Below are positions 11,736-21,832 of a stretch of DNA of 64,000 bases, in pieces. The translations under genes and the position numbers were made by a program. The DNA is from Lasiodiplodia sp. COLG20 (taxonomy: Eukaryota; Ascomycota; Dothideomycetes; Botryosphaeriales; Botryosphaeriaceae), in assembly GCA_009801085.1 (NCBI GenBank), contig VNWV01000038.1:1-64000 (forward strand), given 5' to 3'. Positions within the stretch are counted from its first letter, which is position 1; every line of letters begins with the position of its first letter. The notes beneath the pieces are model-generated. The model did no database searches, was not told where the DNA came from, and saw only the letters and a program-made list of their open reading frames with translations.

Positions 11736-13271
11736 TCATCCAAGATGCTCATCATCCGTATCCTGATGCGATATGAGCAGCTCTGGGTCCGGTTCATCCT
11801 CATCGGTACCGTGATAGTCGGGACGGGGCTGCCGAAGGGCCGGGGTTTGTTTTGAGCCCGTTACCCCGCCCGCGTCGCCGCCGTTTTGCTGCAGGGTCTT
11901 CTGGCTGTTAGCTAAGCTGCTGGGCTGGAACTCGATCTCGACGTCGCCGAGGAGCTTCTCGCGTTCGAGCGTTGGCGAAATTTCTCCTGCCGCTTGCAGC
12001 ATGGCCTCCAACATGCGGCGCCCCTCGTGCAGCGCGCTGAGCTCGGCGCCGATGCAAGCCACCAGCAGCTTCCACCCCCTCTCCTCTGCGAGCTCCAATT
12101 GTGACTCGATGTAGCTTATCGTCTCATCCAGGTGGGCGACAAGATCCTTGGCCTCGGCTGTTGGGTCCTCATCGCTGCTCTGATGCCTTGTCGCTTCTGT
12201 GATATGCTTCTCAAAATTCGAGATTCTATGCACGACGTCATTCCACATGACAGCCCCCTGCTCCAAAGCATCGCGTTCCGTTTCAGTTTCCTTGCGCAGC
12301 TTCTCTACATTTTCCTGTTCCTGGTCCCAGTGCTCCCTTGCCAGGTCCAAGGTGCGGCGTTTCGGCGGGATCTTGAAGAAGGGCGCCTCACTGGCTTGGC
12401 GATCACGCGCCGCGGAAGTCCGCAGGAACGCACTGATGTCGTTCTCCAAGATGGACAGGGAGGCCTTATATGACGACAGCTTGGACTGCACCGAGTTCTC
12501 GATCTCGGAAACGTCCGACAGCAGTCTCCTGTGGCGGGCCTTCAAGGCGCGCAGCTTGTCCTCCAGCTCGCGTATCTCGCCCTCCAAGACGTGCGCCTCA
12601 TCCCTCAGCGCCGCGGTCTGGGCGCCCTCGTCGCCCTGCTCGATGGCACGGATGTGCGCCTCCAACCCTTGCTTCTGTTCCGCCCAGCCGGCCAGCTTGC
12701 GCACGACGGCGTCGTTGCCCGCGCGGTTGTGGTCGAGCAGCCGGCCCTCCTCGGTCTTGATGGCCGCCAGCTGACGTATGGCGGAGCGGATCGACTTCCT
12801 CACGGCGCGCACGCCAATATTGGAGGGGCGCTGCTGCGGCTGACTGCCCGGGTCGGCCGACAGCCTCCTGCTCTCGGCCAAGCTTCGCACGGTGGGGGTG
12901 ACGCTGCCGCTGAGATCAGCTTCGCCGTCCGTGCCCGGGGCGGCGGCGGTGTTTGTGGCAGTGCGCAGGGCCTCATCCTGCTGGTAAAGCAGGTCCTGCA
13001 AGTCGTCGTGTAGTTGCTTTTCCTGGCGGCGTAGCAGCACCAGGTTGTCGGGCAGGGCGCGGTTCTGCCTCAGGCGGGCGGTCGAGGCGTGGATGCTCGC
13101 GGTGATGGGCGCGGGCGGGACGACGGGGGGTGGGGGCGAGGCTGTGGACCGAGTTGGAGAGGTGGCCATTTTCGTAGGTTGTTGGTGCCAGAGCGGCAGC
13201 TCATGCTCGAAGGCCGGCTTACTGCTGAGAATAGTAGACGCGGCGGCGGTCCAGGAGCTAAACAGAGACAT
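11736..13271 (-). CDS. Coiled-coil protein, possibly Atg28-like
   Basis: Single coding exon, 511 aa from the ATG at 13271. The open frame runs further upstream, but a GTGAGT donor at 13336 and acceptors just before 13271 indicate a 5'-UTR intron, so the long version is probably not translated. The N-terminus is proline-rich and low-complexity. From about residue 150 on, the protein is rich in Glu, Lys, Arg and Leu heptads (RELEDKLRALKARHRRL, then SVQSKLSSYKASLSILENDI), a long coiled coil. The SSYK-SLS block reminds me of the fungal autophagy protein Atg28, a coiled-coil protein of peroxisome degradation. That match is from memory and weak. The C-terminus is acidic. Function is otherwise unknown. 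Confidence 0.55.
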   Translation of the reverse strand: MSLFSSWTAAASTILSSKPAFEHELPLWHQQPTKMATSPTRSTASPPPPVVPPAPITASIHASTARLRQNRALPDNLVLLRRQEKQLHDDLQDLLYQQDEALRTATNTAAAPGTDGEADLSGSVTPTVRSLAESRRLSADPGSQPQQRPSNIGVRAVRKSIRSAIRQLAAIKTEEGRLLDHNRAGNDAVVRKLAGWAEQKQGLEAHIRAIEQGDEGAQTAALRDEAHVLEGEIRELEDKLRALKARHRRLLSDVSEIENSVQSKLSSYKASLSILENDISAFLRTSAARDRQASEAPFFKIPPKRRTLDLAREHWDQEQENVEKLRKETETERDALEQGAVMWNDVVHRISNFEKHITEATRHQSSDEDPTAEAKDLVAHLDETISYIESQLELAEERGWKLLVACIGAELSALHEGRRMLEAMLQAAGEISPTLEREKLLGDVEIEFQPSSLANSQKTLQQNGGDAGGVTGSKQTPALRQPRPDYHGTDEDEPDPELLISHQDTDDEHLG

Positions 13272-14906
13272 GGCTGTTAGGCGCAGCTGGAGGCAGAGGC
13301 GGGGCGGGCGTGGGGCCTGGAGAGATGAATACTCACCTGGCTGGTGGTGTGGATGCAGAGCTCCGAGCTGGCCACGCGGGCAGCTGTCTTGGGATGTGAG
13401 CCTGAGGCGTCGATGATGGCGGCGGATGACCTGGGGAAGCTTGGAGCTCTGAAGCTCGGGACTGTGACACACTGCCGCGCAGTCGGCAGCCAATCAGCGA
13501 CGAGCCCAACGGCGAACACCACGGCGGCTCCACGCTTCAGTTTCGAGTCAAGAAAAAGGCTTGTTCCCACAACCGTGCACGGCGCGACGGCCCAGACCCT
13601 GCCTTCACTTTCCGCCTGCCGTGCCTGCGATTAATGCTGCGGAAGACAGCCCGCCTGACGACCCGCGCCCTCGACTCGACCGACTCGACCCTGAAGCCAG
13701 CGTGCCGGAAGCCGTTGCGAACCCGAATCCGTCCATACGGCGCCAAGCGGGTGTTGCAGACTCCCCACGCGAGCCAAGTTTAGGCGCGCGCGCGACAGTT
13801 GCTTGACCTCGACTCTCCGCCTGGCAATTTCTTCGCATCCTCAAACACGCCTCCTTCTGCGCACGAGCGAGAAATGGCACCGCTGCAACTAGGGAACGCT
13901 TCTCGCGACACGTCTCCAATGCCTCCCGGGGCTGAAACTCGACCCGACCAAACCCCGCGTCGTTCTCCGCCATCGCCCGTCCGCTTTCCTGTCCTGGCCC
14001 TGGCGGGATTTCCCGAACGGTGCTTTTTAGCCGCAGAGTGGCCTGATGACTGCTGCGCCAAGCTGTCAACGGCTGCACCCCAATCCTCACATTGGCACTC
14101 ACGCGCCGCACCCCATGCTGCCCTGTTGCCTCCCGTAATCGCCAAGAACTCCGCCTGCCCCAGCCATGTGTGAGGAATACGTATTATCCGGCAGCTCATC
14201 TCAGATTGCAACCCTTCGCGTGCTCGGGCAAATCAGCGGCCACTGCGGCGCGCCTGAATAGAGGCCTGCTGTGCTCGCTCACGCCTCTGAGCTCTGCGGG
14301 AATGCCCCGGCATCCCATCACTGCGGACTTCCTGGCCGTCAATCTGTCATATTCGATATATCTCTTCCGCTAATCCCACGTCTGTGTCCTCGCTGAACGG
14401 ACGTCACCTCTCCACTTAAACTGGCCCGCCGGAAAACCCGATCTCCGTCACTTCAAGGGGGCTGCCGCGCATTGCTTCAGCCCGCATCAGCGCCAAGCCG
14501 TGTTGACGGGCCAAGTCAGACCAAATGGTTGCAATAATCCAGTCCACAGGCGCTTGCCCTGCCTCATTTGATCACAACAGTCGTCGCGGCGGCATCGCCT
14601 CTGCCAAGTGCCAGAGCTGCCACGCCCAGTCAAACCAAGATGAAGGCGCCGACCCGTGTCCATGCTCCAGGAAGAGGTGGAGGCCTTTCGCTCATCATCG
14701 GCCTTTTGTGCTCTACATAAGCCCGGGTCGTAATTTGCCTCCCATTACGAAGCCCACGTGTGTACAGCTCTGGCAGCTCCTCAATACATCCTCCAATCCT
14801 TAAAAGACCCCGGCTTCCGCTCATTCGGTGGTGTTGAACTTTACTTTCATTTATTCTTGTTCACTTTCTACCAACCGTCCGGGACGTTTCTTTGTTGACT
14901 GCCAAC
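13272..14906. promoter_or_regulatory. Divergent promoter region with a probable 5'-UTR intron
   Basis: This 1.6-kb interval separates the coiled-coil gene (minus) from the carbonic anhydrase (plus). It carries a probable 5'-UTR intron for the former (donor at 13336-13331 on the minus strand). Open frames here are long only because the DNA is GC-rich; none resembles a protein. Confidence 0.45.
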
Positions 14907-16171
14907 ATGCTTACCAACATCTTTTCCGTTGCCCTGCTGCTTTCCTCGGCCAGCGCAAGTTGCCTGCACGGCACTTCGCTGATGCCTCGCCGCTTAGCCA
15001 AGCGCGCTGGTGAAGTCGAGGTCAGCAACTTTGGCTACACTGGCCTGACCGGGCCTCTCAACTGGCACAACATCGAGGCCGACAACGAGTTGTGCAACAC
15101 TGGATCCAACCAGTCGCCTATCAACATTGGTAAGGATCTCCAAGGCCCCCCCGCATGCACCCCGGTCTCCACCATCTCCACACCCACGCCACTCTTGATA
15201 TTACCCTTCTCCATCCGTTTCTCCCCGAACATGACCCACATCCTGATATCATTTCCCCAACAACAACCCGTCTAACAGTTGCAACCCTAGACGATACCGT
15301 AGCCTTGGCGACCGAAGCCCCGTCCATCGACATCGCCAACGTTGAGGCCGCCGAGTTCGAGAACCTTGGCAGCACACTCGAGACGATCGTCAATGGCACG
15401 ACGACGCTGGGCGGACAGGACTTCAGCCTGGCGCAGTTCCACCTGCACACGCCCTCGGAGCACCGCATCGGCAATGAGTACTTCCCGCTTGAGATGCACA
15501 TGGTGCACGAGGCGGCCGACGACTCGGGCAAGATCGTGGTGCTTGCCGTCCTCTTCCAGCTGAGCGACGATGGCACCACGGGCACCGACCTGCTCTCGGC
15601 CGCCACGGCGCACATCGACGACGTCGTCGAGCCCGGCACCGTGACCGAGACGGCCGCGCTGGACTTCGCGCCGCTCGTCGAGCACCTGACGACTACGCCG
15701 TTGCTCAACTACACCGGCAGCTTGACGACGCCGCCCTGCTCCGAGGACGTCACCTTCTTCGTCACCCAGCAGCCCATGCCGCTTGATGTCGCCACCTACA
15801 ACAAGGTCAAGCGCGTCATCAAGTTCAACTCCCGCTTCACCCAGAACTCGCTCGGCCAGGCCAACCTGCTCGACCAGGGAACGCTCGCCAACATCGCTGC
15901 AGCGGAAGAGCCTGCTGCGGAGGAGGCTGTCGCAGAGGAGGCTGTCGCAGAGGAGGCCGTTGCTGAAGAAGATGCCGCCGCGGAGGAGCCTGCTGCGGAA
16001 GAAGCTGCAATGGCAGAGCACGATACCAGTAAGTCATCAGCAGCAGCGACGAACTCGACTGCAGAGGCAGCTGGGGAGGAGCAGAAGGTCGCGTCGAACG
16101 CGGAGCAGTTGTACGCGCTGAGCGCTATGCTGCAGGAGGTTGATTCTGCCATTCACGAGATCATCGGCTGA
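14907..16171 (+). CDS. Secreted alpha-carbonic anhydrase with Ala/Glu-rich tail
   Basis: Two exons, 14907-15129 and 15291-16171 (367 aa). It interconverts CO2 and bicarbonate at a zinc centre. The ATG at 14907 starts a signal peptide (MLTNIFSVALLLSSASAS), followed by a dibasic site (LAKR, near residue 33) that could be cut by a Kex2-type protease. The zinc ligands are His125 and His127 in FHLHTPSEH and His144 in EMHMVHE. GSNQSPINI and SLTTPPCSE are further alpha-CA signatures. After the catalytic domain comes a tail of repeated AEE(P/A)(A/V) units, about residues 275-320, then a Ser/Ala-rich end. The protein should act outside the cell or in the wall. The enzyme core looks intact. Confidence 0.9.
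15896..16018 (+). repeat. In-frame Ala/Glu-coding repeat tract
   Basis: Imperfect 15-bp units (gaggaggctgtcgca and variants) encode AEEAV/AEEPA repeats in the tail of the carbonic anhydrase. Such tracts change length easily between strains. Confidence 0.75.
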
Positions 16172-17936
16172 CGTGTCATACGAATTATGAAGGGAAAATG
16201 ATTTAAGCCTGGAGCGTTAAAAAAATATGGGCCTTCCTGTTCTCTTTTCCTTTGATGTAACTTTCCTAGAGAAGCCGGCCCGGACGATGCGCGGAGAAGA
16301 CGAAGAAGATACCAACGCCGGCCGGCGCTGCAGCTGTCGCCGCTGGACGATGACGTTGGAGATTTAATTCCTCTATTAGGAGGAGGGAGATTCGGACTTG
16401 GGTTTAGCATATTACCGCATTTGTTTTTGGAGAGCACGCAAGTATAGACGTCTTGCATTGTCTGGCTTCTCATTGGATTGCTTCTATTATCTGCCAGCTA
16501 TTCTCCAGTTTTCATTCTCATCATTTTGTTTTTCCCTTCGTAAAACCTGTTCAGAGACCCCAAGCAATAAGATTTTTCGAGATAAAGAGTGGGGGCCATA
16601 GAGAGAGACTATTATTGAGAGGTCCGTATTCTCCCGGGTTGAGGCGTAGCATGGTGGCGGTGTGGATGCGGCGGCGGCAATTGTGGATACCATTCATAGA
16701 CAACAGCATTATCAATTTTTAGGCAACTTTTCAGCTATCGTCGAATTTTTCTTTTCTTTTTCCTCATTGCCAGTAACCGCCTATTCGCGTCCAGCAATCC
16801 CTCGTGACCGTTACATGTCGTCTCCCCGCTCACGCCACCCGTCAAATAAAGGCATACAGCCGAGTTGGCCTGAGGCTCTAGACGTCTCACAGCATTTCAA
16901 ATACCGCCCGCGCGCACGCTCTCGCCGGTGGCGAGTACGGGCCCATTTTTAGTAGCCGACAATTTTTCAGGCGTGCCTGCCGCAAAAGCCTTGTCGTTTA
17001 GAAGTGCCGGTAGTGGTAAGAGAGCGCTGGTTGCTTTTCGACATTCCTTCTTTTCCCCCCAACTTCTTCTCCCCCTTCTTTCCCTCTCTCTCTTTTCGCG
17101 TCGGAGGGGCCACCGGAGTCACCGCGCAGACGTGCGAATAGGGTTCGTCTCGGCGGTGGTACAGACAACGAAGCAAGCAGCGCGGATTTGCTGCTGTGCT
17201 ACCATTGGCATTTCTTTGCTTACTGCGGGGAAAGGCCCCCCAACTCCGACCCGAAAACAAAAGTAGGCGCGTGCGCTTCCCACGCGAAGGAAGGGAAAAA
17301 GAAAAAAAAAACGGGATCCGAGGCTGTGGTATTTGTACGACATGCGGGTAGAGCCGTAGTGCTGACCAGACCAACGAGGCAGGTAGGCGGGGTGATTCTT
17401 TTGTTTTTTTTAATGTCTTATGGCCTGGGACAGCAGCGAGAGAGCGGGTGTGACGTGTGTTGATGTTGTCTCGGTTGCCTGCCGCGGCAGAGGAGGAGGC
17501 TCAAGTGATGGATGGCTTGAAGGAATCAGCCACATCTACAACCTGGCCTGCTTGATGCGACCTCACTCCAAGAAGTCACAGCTGAACCAAGCAAAAGGCG
17601 TGTTGCATACGCTGTGCAGGATGCGTTGAGCGAAAACCCTCCGACGCCATCGGAATGCTCGTGCTCGATTTTCTTGCAGGTATCGCTTTTCCATGCGTGT
17701 TGGGTGCATGCAACACTTACCAGGGTGCAAGCCTTGGCGCACATTGGGGGCACCTGTTACCTGCCTGAACCCTGAGAGTGATCCTAACCACCATTTCTCC
17801 AAGGCTGAAATATATTGACGACCTAAAATCAAAGCGACATCTATTTTCACCAGGCTAGCCCTTATCACCCCTGTTCTCCGCAGCCTTCCTTTTTACTTTT
17901 TCCCCTCCTCCCCTCTCTCCACAACCACAATCCCAC
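16172..17936. other. Gene-free stretch between convergent genes
   Basis: This 1.77-kb interval between the carbonic anhydrase and WDR6 stop codons has pyrimidine-rich runs and poly-A tracts (for example near 17300). No supported gene, RNA or repeat was seen. Confidence 0.5.
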
Positions 17937-20900
17937 TCAAACATCCAACCTCCACGCCTCCATTCCCACACCAACAACCACCACCGTCCGCCTCTGTGCC
18001 GCCGCCTCCTCCTCCATCCCATCGATCCTTCTCCCCCCCTCTTCAGCCGCAGCAGCCAAGACAACCACATCCGACACATCCGCCACCGCCGTCCCCTCAT
18101 CCGCCAGCCTCCTAACCCGCACCGCATCCACACCTTTACTCGGGCCCGGTCCCTCCTGCTCCTCCTCCAACAAAGCCTCGCGCTCAACGACGACCTCCCA
18201 CACCTTGACGCGCTGATCGCTGCCCGCCGTGACCGCCACCAGCCTCTCTTCTCCGCCTTCCTTTCCACCCCCCTGCTCCGCACGCAGCAGCACCGCGCTG
18301 GTCACCGTCGCGGCATGGGCGCGCGGGATGACGAGCGTCGTCTTCGTCTTCGTCTTCGTCCTCGCCGCCGTATTCGTCTCCTCCCCCGTGTGCAGCAGCA
18401 GGGTGAACGCCACGGCGTTGTCGTCGCCGGCGGTGAGTAGGAGGGATGTGGCGGGCGAGAGGCGGGCGCAGGCGAGGGCCTTGATGGTGCTTTGGTGGAG
18501 GCGGGTGCGGGTGGTGGGTGTGAGGGGGAGAGGGTCGGGGTCCGCGTTGGCGTCGTTGGCGTTGGGCGGAGGAGATGGTGGTGGTGCGGTGGGGAGGGGC
18601 CAGGAGGCGATGTGGCCGTCGGTGCCGGCGGTGAGGAGGAGGGACGGGGAGAGGTGCTTGGCTTGCGTGAGGCAGGAGGTGAGGTACGTCCCGACGTGGA
18701 GGAGGGCGAAGGTCTTGGCGGTGGGGGTGGAGGCGTAGGAGTATGTCTGTGGAGGGTCAGTGGGGGATTGGGCGGATGGGGTGAGTGTTGGGGTGTGTGG
18801 CTTACTCTGATGGTCGAGTCGGAGTAGACGAGCGTGACGTGGAATATGGCATCGTCTTCTGCCGTTGAGATTGGTTGGGCGGAGAAGCTCATTATTCGTA
18901 GGTCAGGCAGTTCACTCTCCGGTGGGCAGACTGCCTCGCACACGATGCCCAGACCGATTATTGGGAGTCGGCGTACCCTCCACACGAAGAACTCTTCGTA
19001 TCCGCCGCTACTGAAGAGATAGTTCCCGTCATCAGACCAAGCCAGGTGCTGTATACCAGTGACGTGCTTCCGTAGCACCCTTACGCATCTAAAGTCAGGT
19101 TGTGAGCCGTCATGCGCGCCATATTCGAAGATACGGATCGTAGTGTCTTCTGCTCCGGTTGCAACTATGCATGGGTCGCTCGGGCATGCAGCCGCAGCCT
19201 TGATCTCCCGACCATGACCACCGGATCTGATGATCCGATGTGACAGGACGCCAGTAGAATGCAACTTCAGCGTAGAAGCTTGATTCCACACGAAAGTCCC
19301 TCCTTCACCTTCTGCGGAAGGACAGAAGCTCCAGATGCGGTGAGCACCTCCACACTCGACGGAGAAGACCTCCTGCTCCGTGGAAGCGTTGACTACGACG
19401 AAGTGCTTACCACGGAAGCCGTAGACGATGAGACTATCTCCGTCGACATAACATCCCTCTACATTAGGTCCGAAAGGCAAGCTGATTTGGTGAGCAACAA
19501 CGGCATGCTTGTCGGTGTAGATCTCCGTAGCGGCATAATGCCCGTCGCGTCCGGTCGATATTAGGTATCCAAGGTGATTTGGATTGACCGTTGATGAATC
19601 GCGTGGTATCCAAACTAGCGATGTTACCGTCTCCGGTGCATGAAGCTCGAAAATGGCGCGGGATTGGACGGTATCGGCTTCCGACGTCTCTTCAGGGGTT
19701 AGGTCTGAGAATTGTGCCACCGAGCCATTTCTGGCGCCTAGAAAGATGATTGTTTGAGCAGAGGTCGGGGTATAGAGAGCGCTTGTGACAATGAATGAAC
19801 GCGGCAATTCTAGCGCCGCCTTCCTCCTCAATTGCAGCTCCAAGGTGTCAGGGTTCCATGAAAAGAGAAAGCTCTCAGCGACCTTAGCGCTGACAGTTGT
19901 GACAATGAGGCTGACGAAATCTGAACCATCTGAGTCGCGGAAACGGGAGGCAAATGCTCCAGAGATTTTCCGACTCAACTGGGCAACGACAGAAAATTGG
20001 CGAGTGCTGTCCTGGTATGCGTAGATTTTGCCGCTACTGCCAGCCAGAAATGCTAGGGTGCACTCCGGCAACCCAACTGAAACCGAGTAGCCCTTAAGGT
20101 CTTCAATATGGTCCACGACTTCCCATACGAAACCGTCGTCGTCATCTCTGCCCCTGATTATTTTGCCACTATTCGTGGCAGATATGACTAGGCGATCAGA
20201 GACAAAAGAGCAGCACCTGTGCGCATCGGTTGTCGGTTGCGGTGAGACTGACTCGAGCGGGTTCAAGGGCCAGTGGGTGCTGACGATTGCACTGTCTGCC
20301 GCACCAGTGCAGGTCTCGAAGCCTGCAAATTGCGGGGAAAGGGCTAAATCCGTGGCCCAGATGTTCTTCCCGGAGTGAAAAGCGCGCGTGTCCAGAAGCT
20401 TGGTACTTACTTTCAGGCGCTTAGGTTGACCGTGTTCGGAGGCCTTGCAGTCAAGGTCCCAAACACGGCTTGTTGCGTCTTCACCAAAAGAGACGAAGCG
20501 ACGGACTTTGTCGCTCGCGGAGAATCCAACAAAGCGAATGGCCCATACCCGCGAAGTGTGTCCCCATGCGATGGCAAGGCAGTCTTCTTGATCTGAGTTA
20601 ACGTTGGCGCCAAACCCAGTCTCTCGGTCCTGCACTAATCCAAGAGCATCGTCGGATGTGGAGAAGTCCCCTCCATCTGGTAATTGGGAGATGTCCCAGA
20701 TTCGCACTGTCCGGTCATCGCTGCAACTGGCCAGCAATTGATGACGAGCTTCCTGGTTTTCCGAGATGGAGAACGGCGGCGAAATCCGAACGCCAAACAC
20801 AGAGCCTTCGTGGCCCGTGAAGAAGTGGTGGACGCACGACCGGGGTTTCTCAAGGTCAGTGAAATCGCAGGACCAGACCAAGATCTCACCGAAGGCAGTC

Positions 20901-21512
20901 CCGGAGGCGACAAGAACCTTGGCTGCGGAGAGCCAAGAGAGGTGGGCCGAGTAAAGGATGCAGCGGGAACTGACAGTAAGGTTGGATACGGTCAGGGTTG
21001 GCGGATTGGCGGTACAAGTACTTGGCGAAGAGCTTGTCCAGCAAAGTCGTACGATTTGGTTGTGGGCAGTGACGGCCAAGGTTGCATGGGAAGAAGAGCT
21101 TGGGGGTCGGTTAAGCTCTTGAAAAGGGTGGGCGAGATCCAAAACCCAGTCTGAAACCCGAGCGACTGGACCCTGGTTCAGGGCGAATGTACGCGCAACT
21201 TCATCATGCGAAAGACGCAAATACCGGACGAGATGGCCTCCGTACGCGATTACCGATGAATAATCTGAGTGAGAAGCATCGATGACTACAAGACCATGGA
21301 TTGTCTGGTTTTTAAAGATTTTCTCCGAGTAGAGACAGTCGGAGCTATTTTTGAGGAAGACACGCAGAAATGGGCCTTCCGCTGTGAGGATGTATGGGCC
21401 TGTAAAGGCGAGCGCCGTCACCGGAGTGCGAGTGCATGCATGCTGTGGCAGTATGAGCACCACCGAGCAGATGAGTGAGAGAAGGGAGGCTCACATGCAG
21501 TGGGGCGGACAT
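17937..21512 (-). CDS. RTT10: WDR6/Rtt10-type WD40 protein (tRNA 2'-O-methylation cofactor)
   Basis: Three exons: 21512-21495 (18 nt), 21442-18806 and 18746-17937 (1154 aa). The frame of the big exon has no ATG near its 5' end. An upstream 18-nt exon (MSAPLH) spliced by a 52-nt intron gives a start typical of the family (HACTRTPVTALAF). WD40 blades are seen at FTGHEGSVFGVRISPP, LASCSDDRTVRIWDIS, FVSFGEDATSRVWDLD and VATGAEDTTIRIFEYG, with a last blade TAGSDQRVKVWEV. In yeast Rtt10/Trm734 partners the methyltransferase Trm7 for position 34 of tRNAs, and it also acts in endosomal recycling. That role is transferred by family. The third exon is low-complexity in places. Confidence 0.87.
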
Positions 21513-21832
21513 CTGGACAATTTTAAGAGAGCAGCATGGTGTTGAGCGCGAGAAAGAGCGTGCGCCTGCAATCCGCCGGGGTTTAGCCGCCGCTCACGTG
21601 ATATGTCGGCGACCGGCGGCGGGAGTTGCCGGGGCGCGGCGCCCCCGTCTGGATTGTCAGCTCGCGCAGCTGCCGCAACCTTGGCCTCGCATCGTCACCA
21701 CAAAGAAACATCTTCAATCCTCGCCGCTCCCTCGACCCAACATCAACCTCCGGCCGACGCCCACTGACCCTTGCTTGCCCCGGCCTGTGTCGCGCCATAA
21801 ACCTCCTGTTTGCGCCACCGCGCAATTGAACC
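21513..21832. promoter_or_regulatory. Short divergent promoter, WDR6 / SPT5
   Basis: Only 320 bp separate the two divergent start codons, so both housekeeping promoters share this interval. No TATA box was evident. Confidence 0.5.

Noticed and set aside
13272..13493. N-terminal extension of the coiled-coil protein
   Set aside because: A donor at 13336 and acceptors before 13271 point to a 5'-UTR intron in this segment.
16172..17936. Several open frames between carbonic anhydrase and WDR6
   Set aside because: They are short, overlapping and low-complexity, and sit between convergent gene ends.
20360..20420. 45-nt in-frame intron in WDR6 (GTAAGTACC donor)
   Set aside because: It would be too short, lacks a good branch point and would remove an HSGKN stretch that looks conserved.
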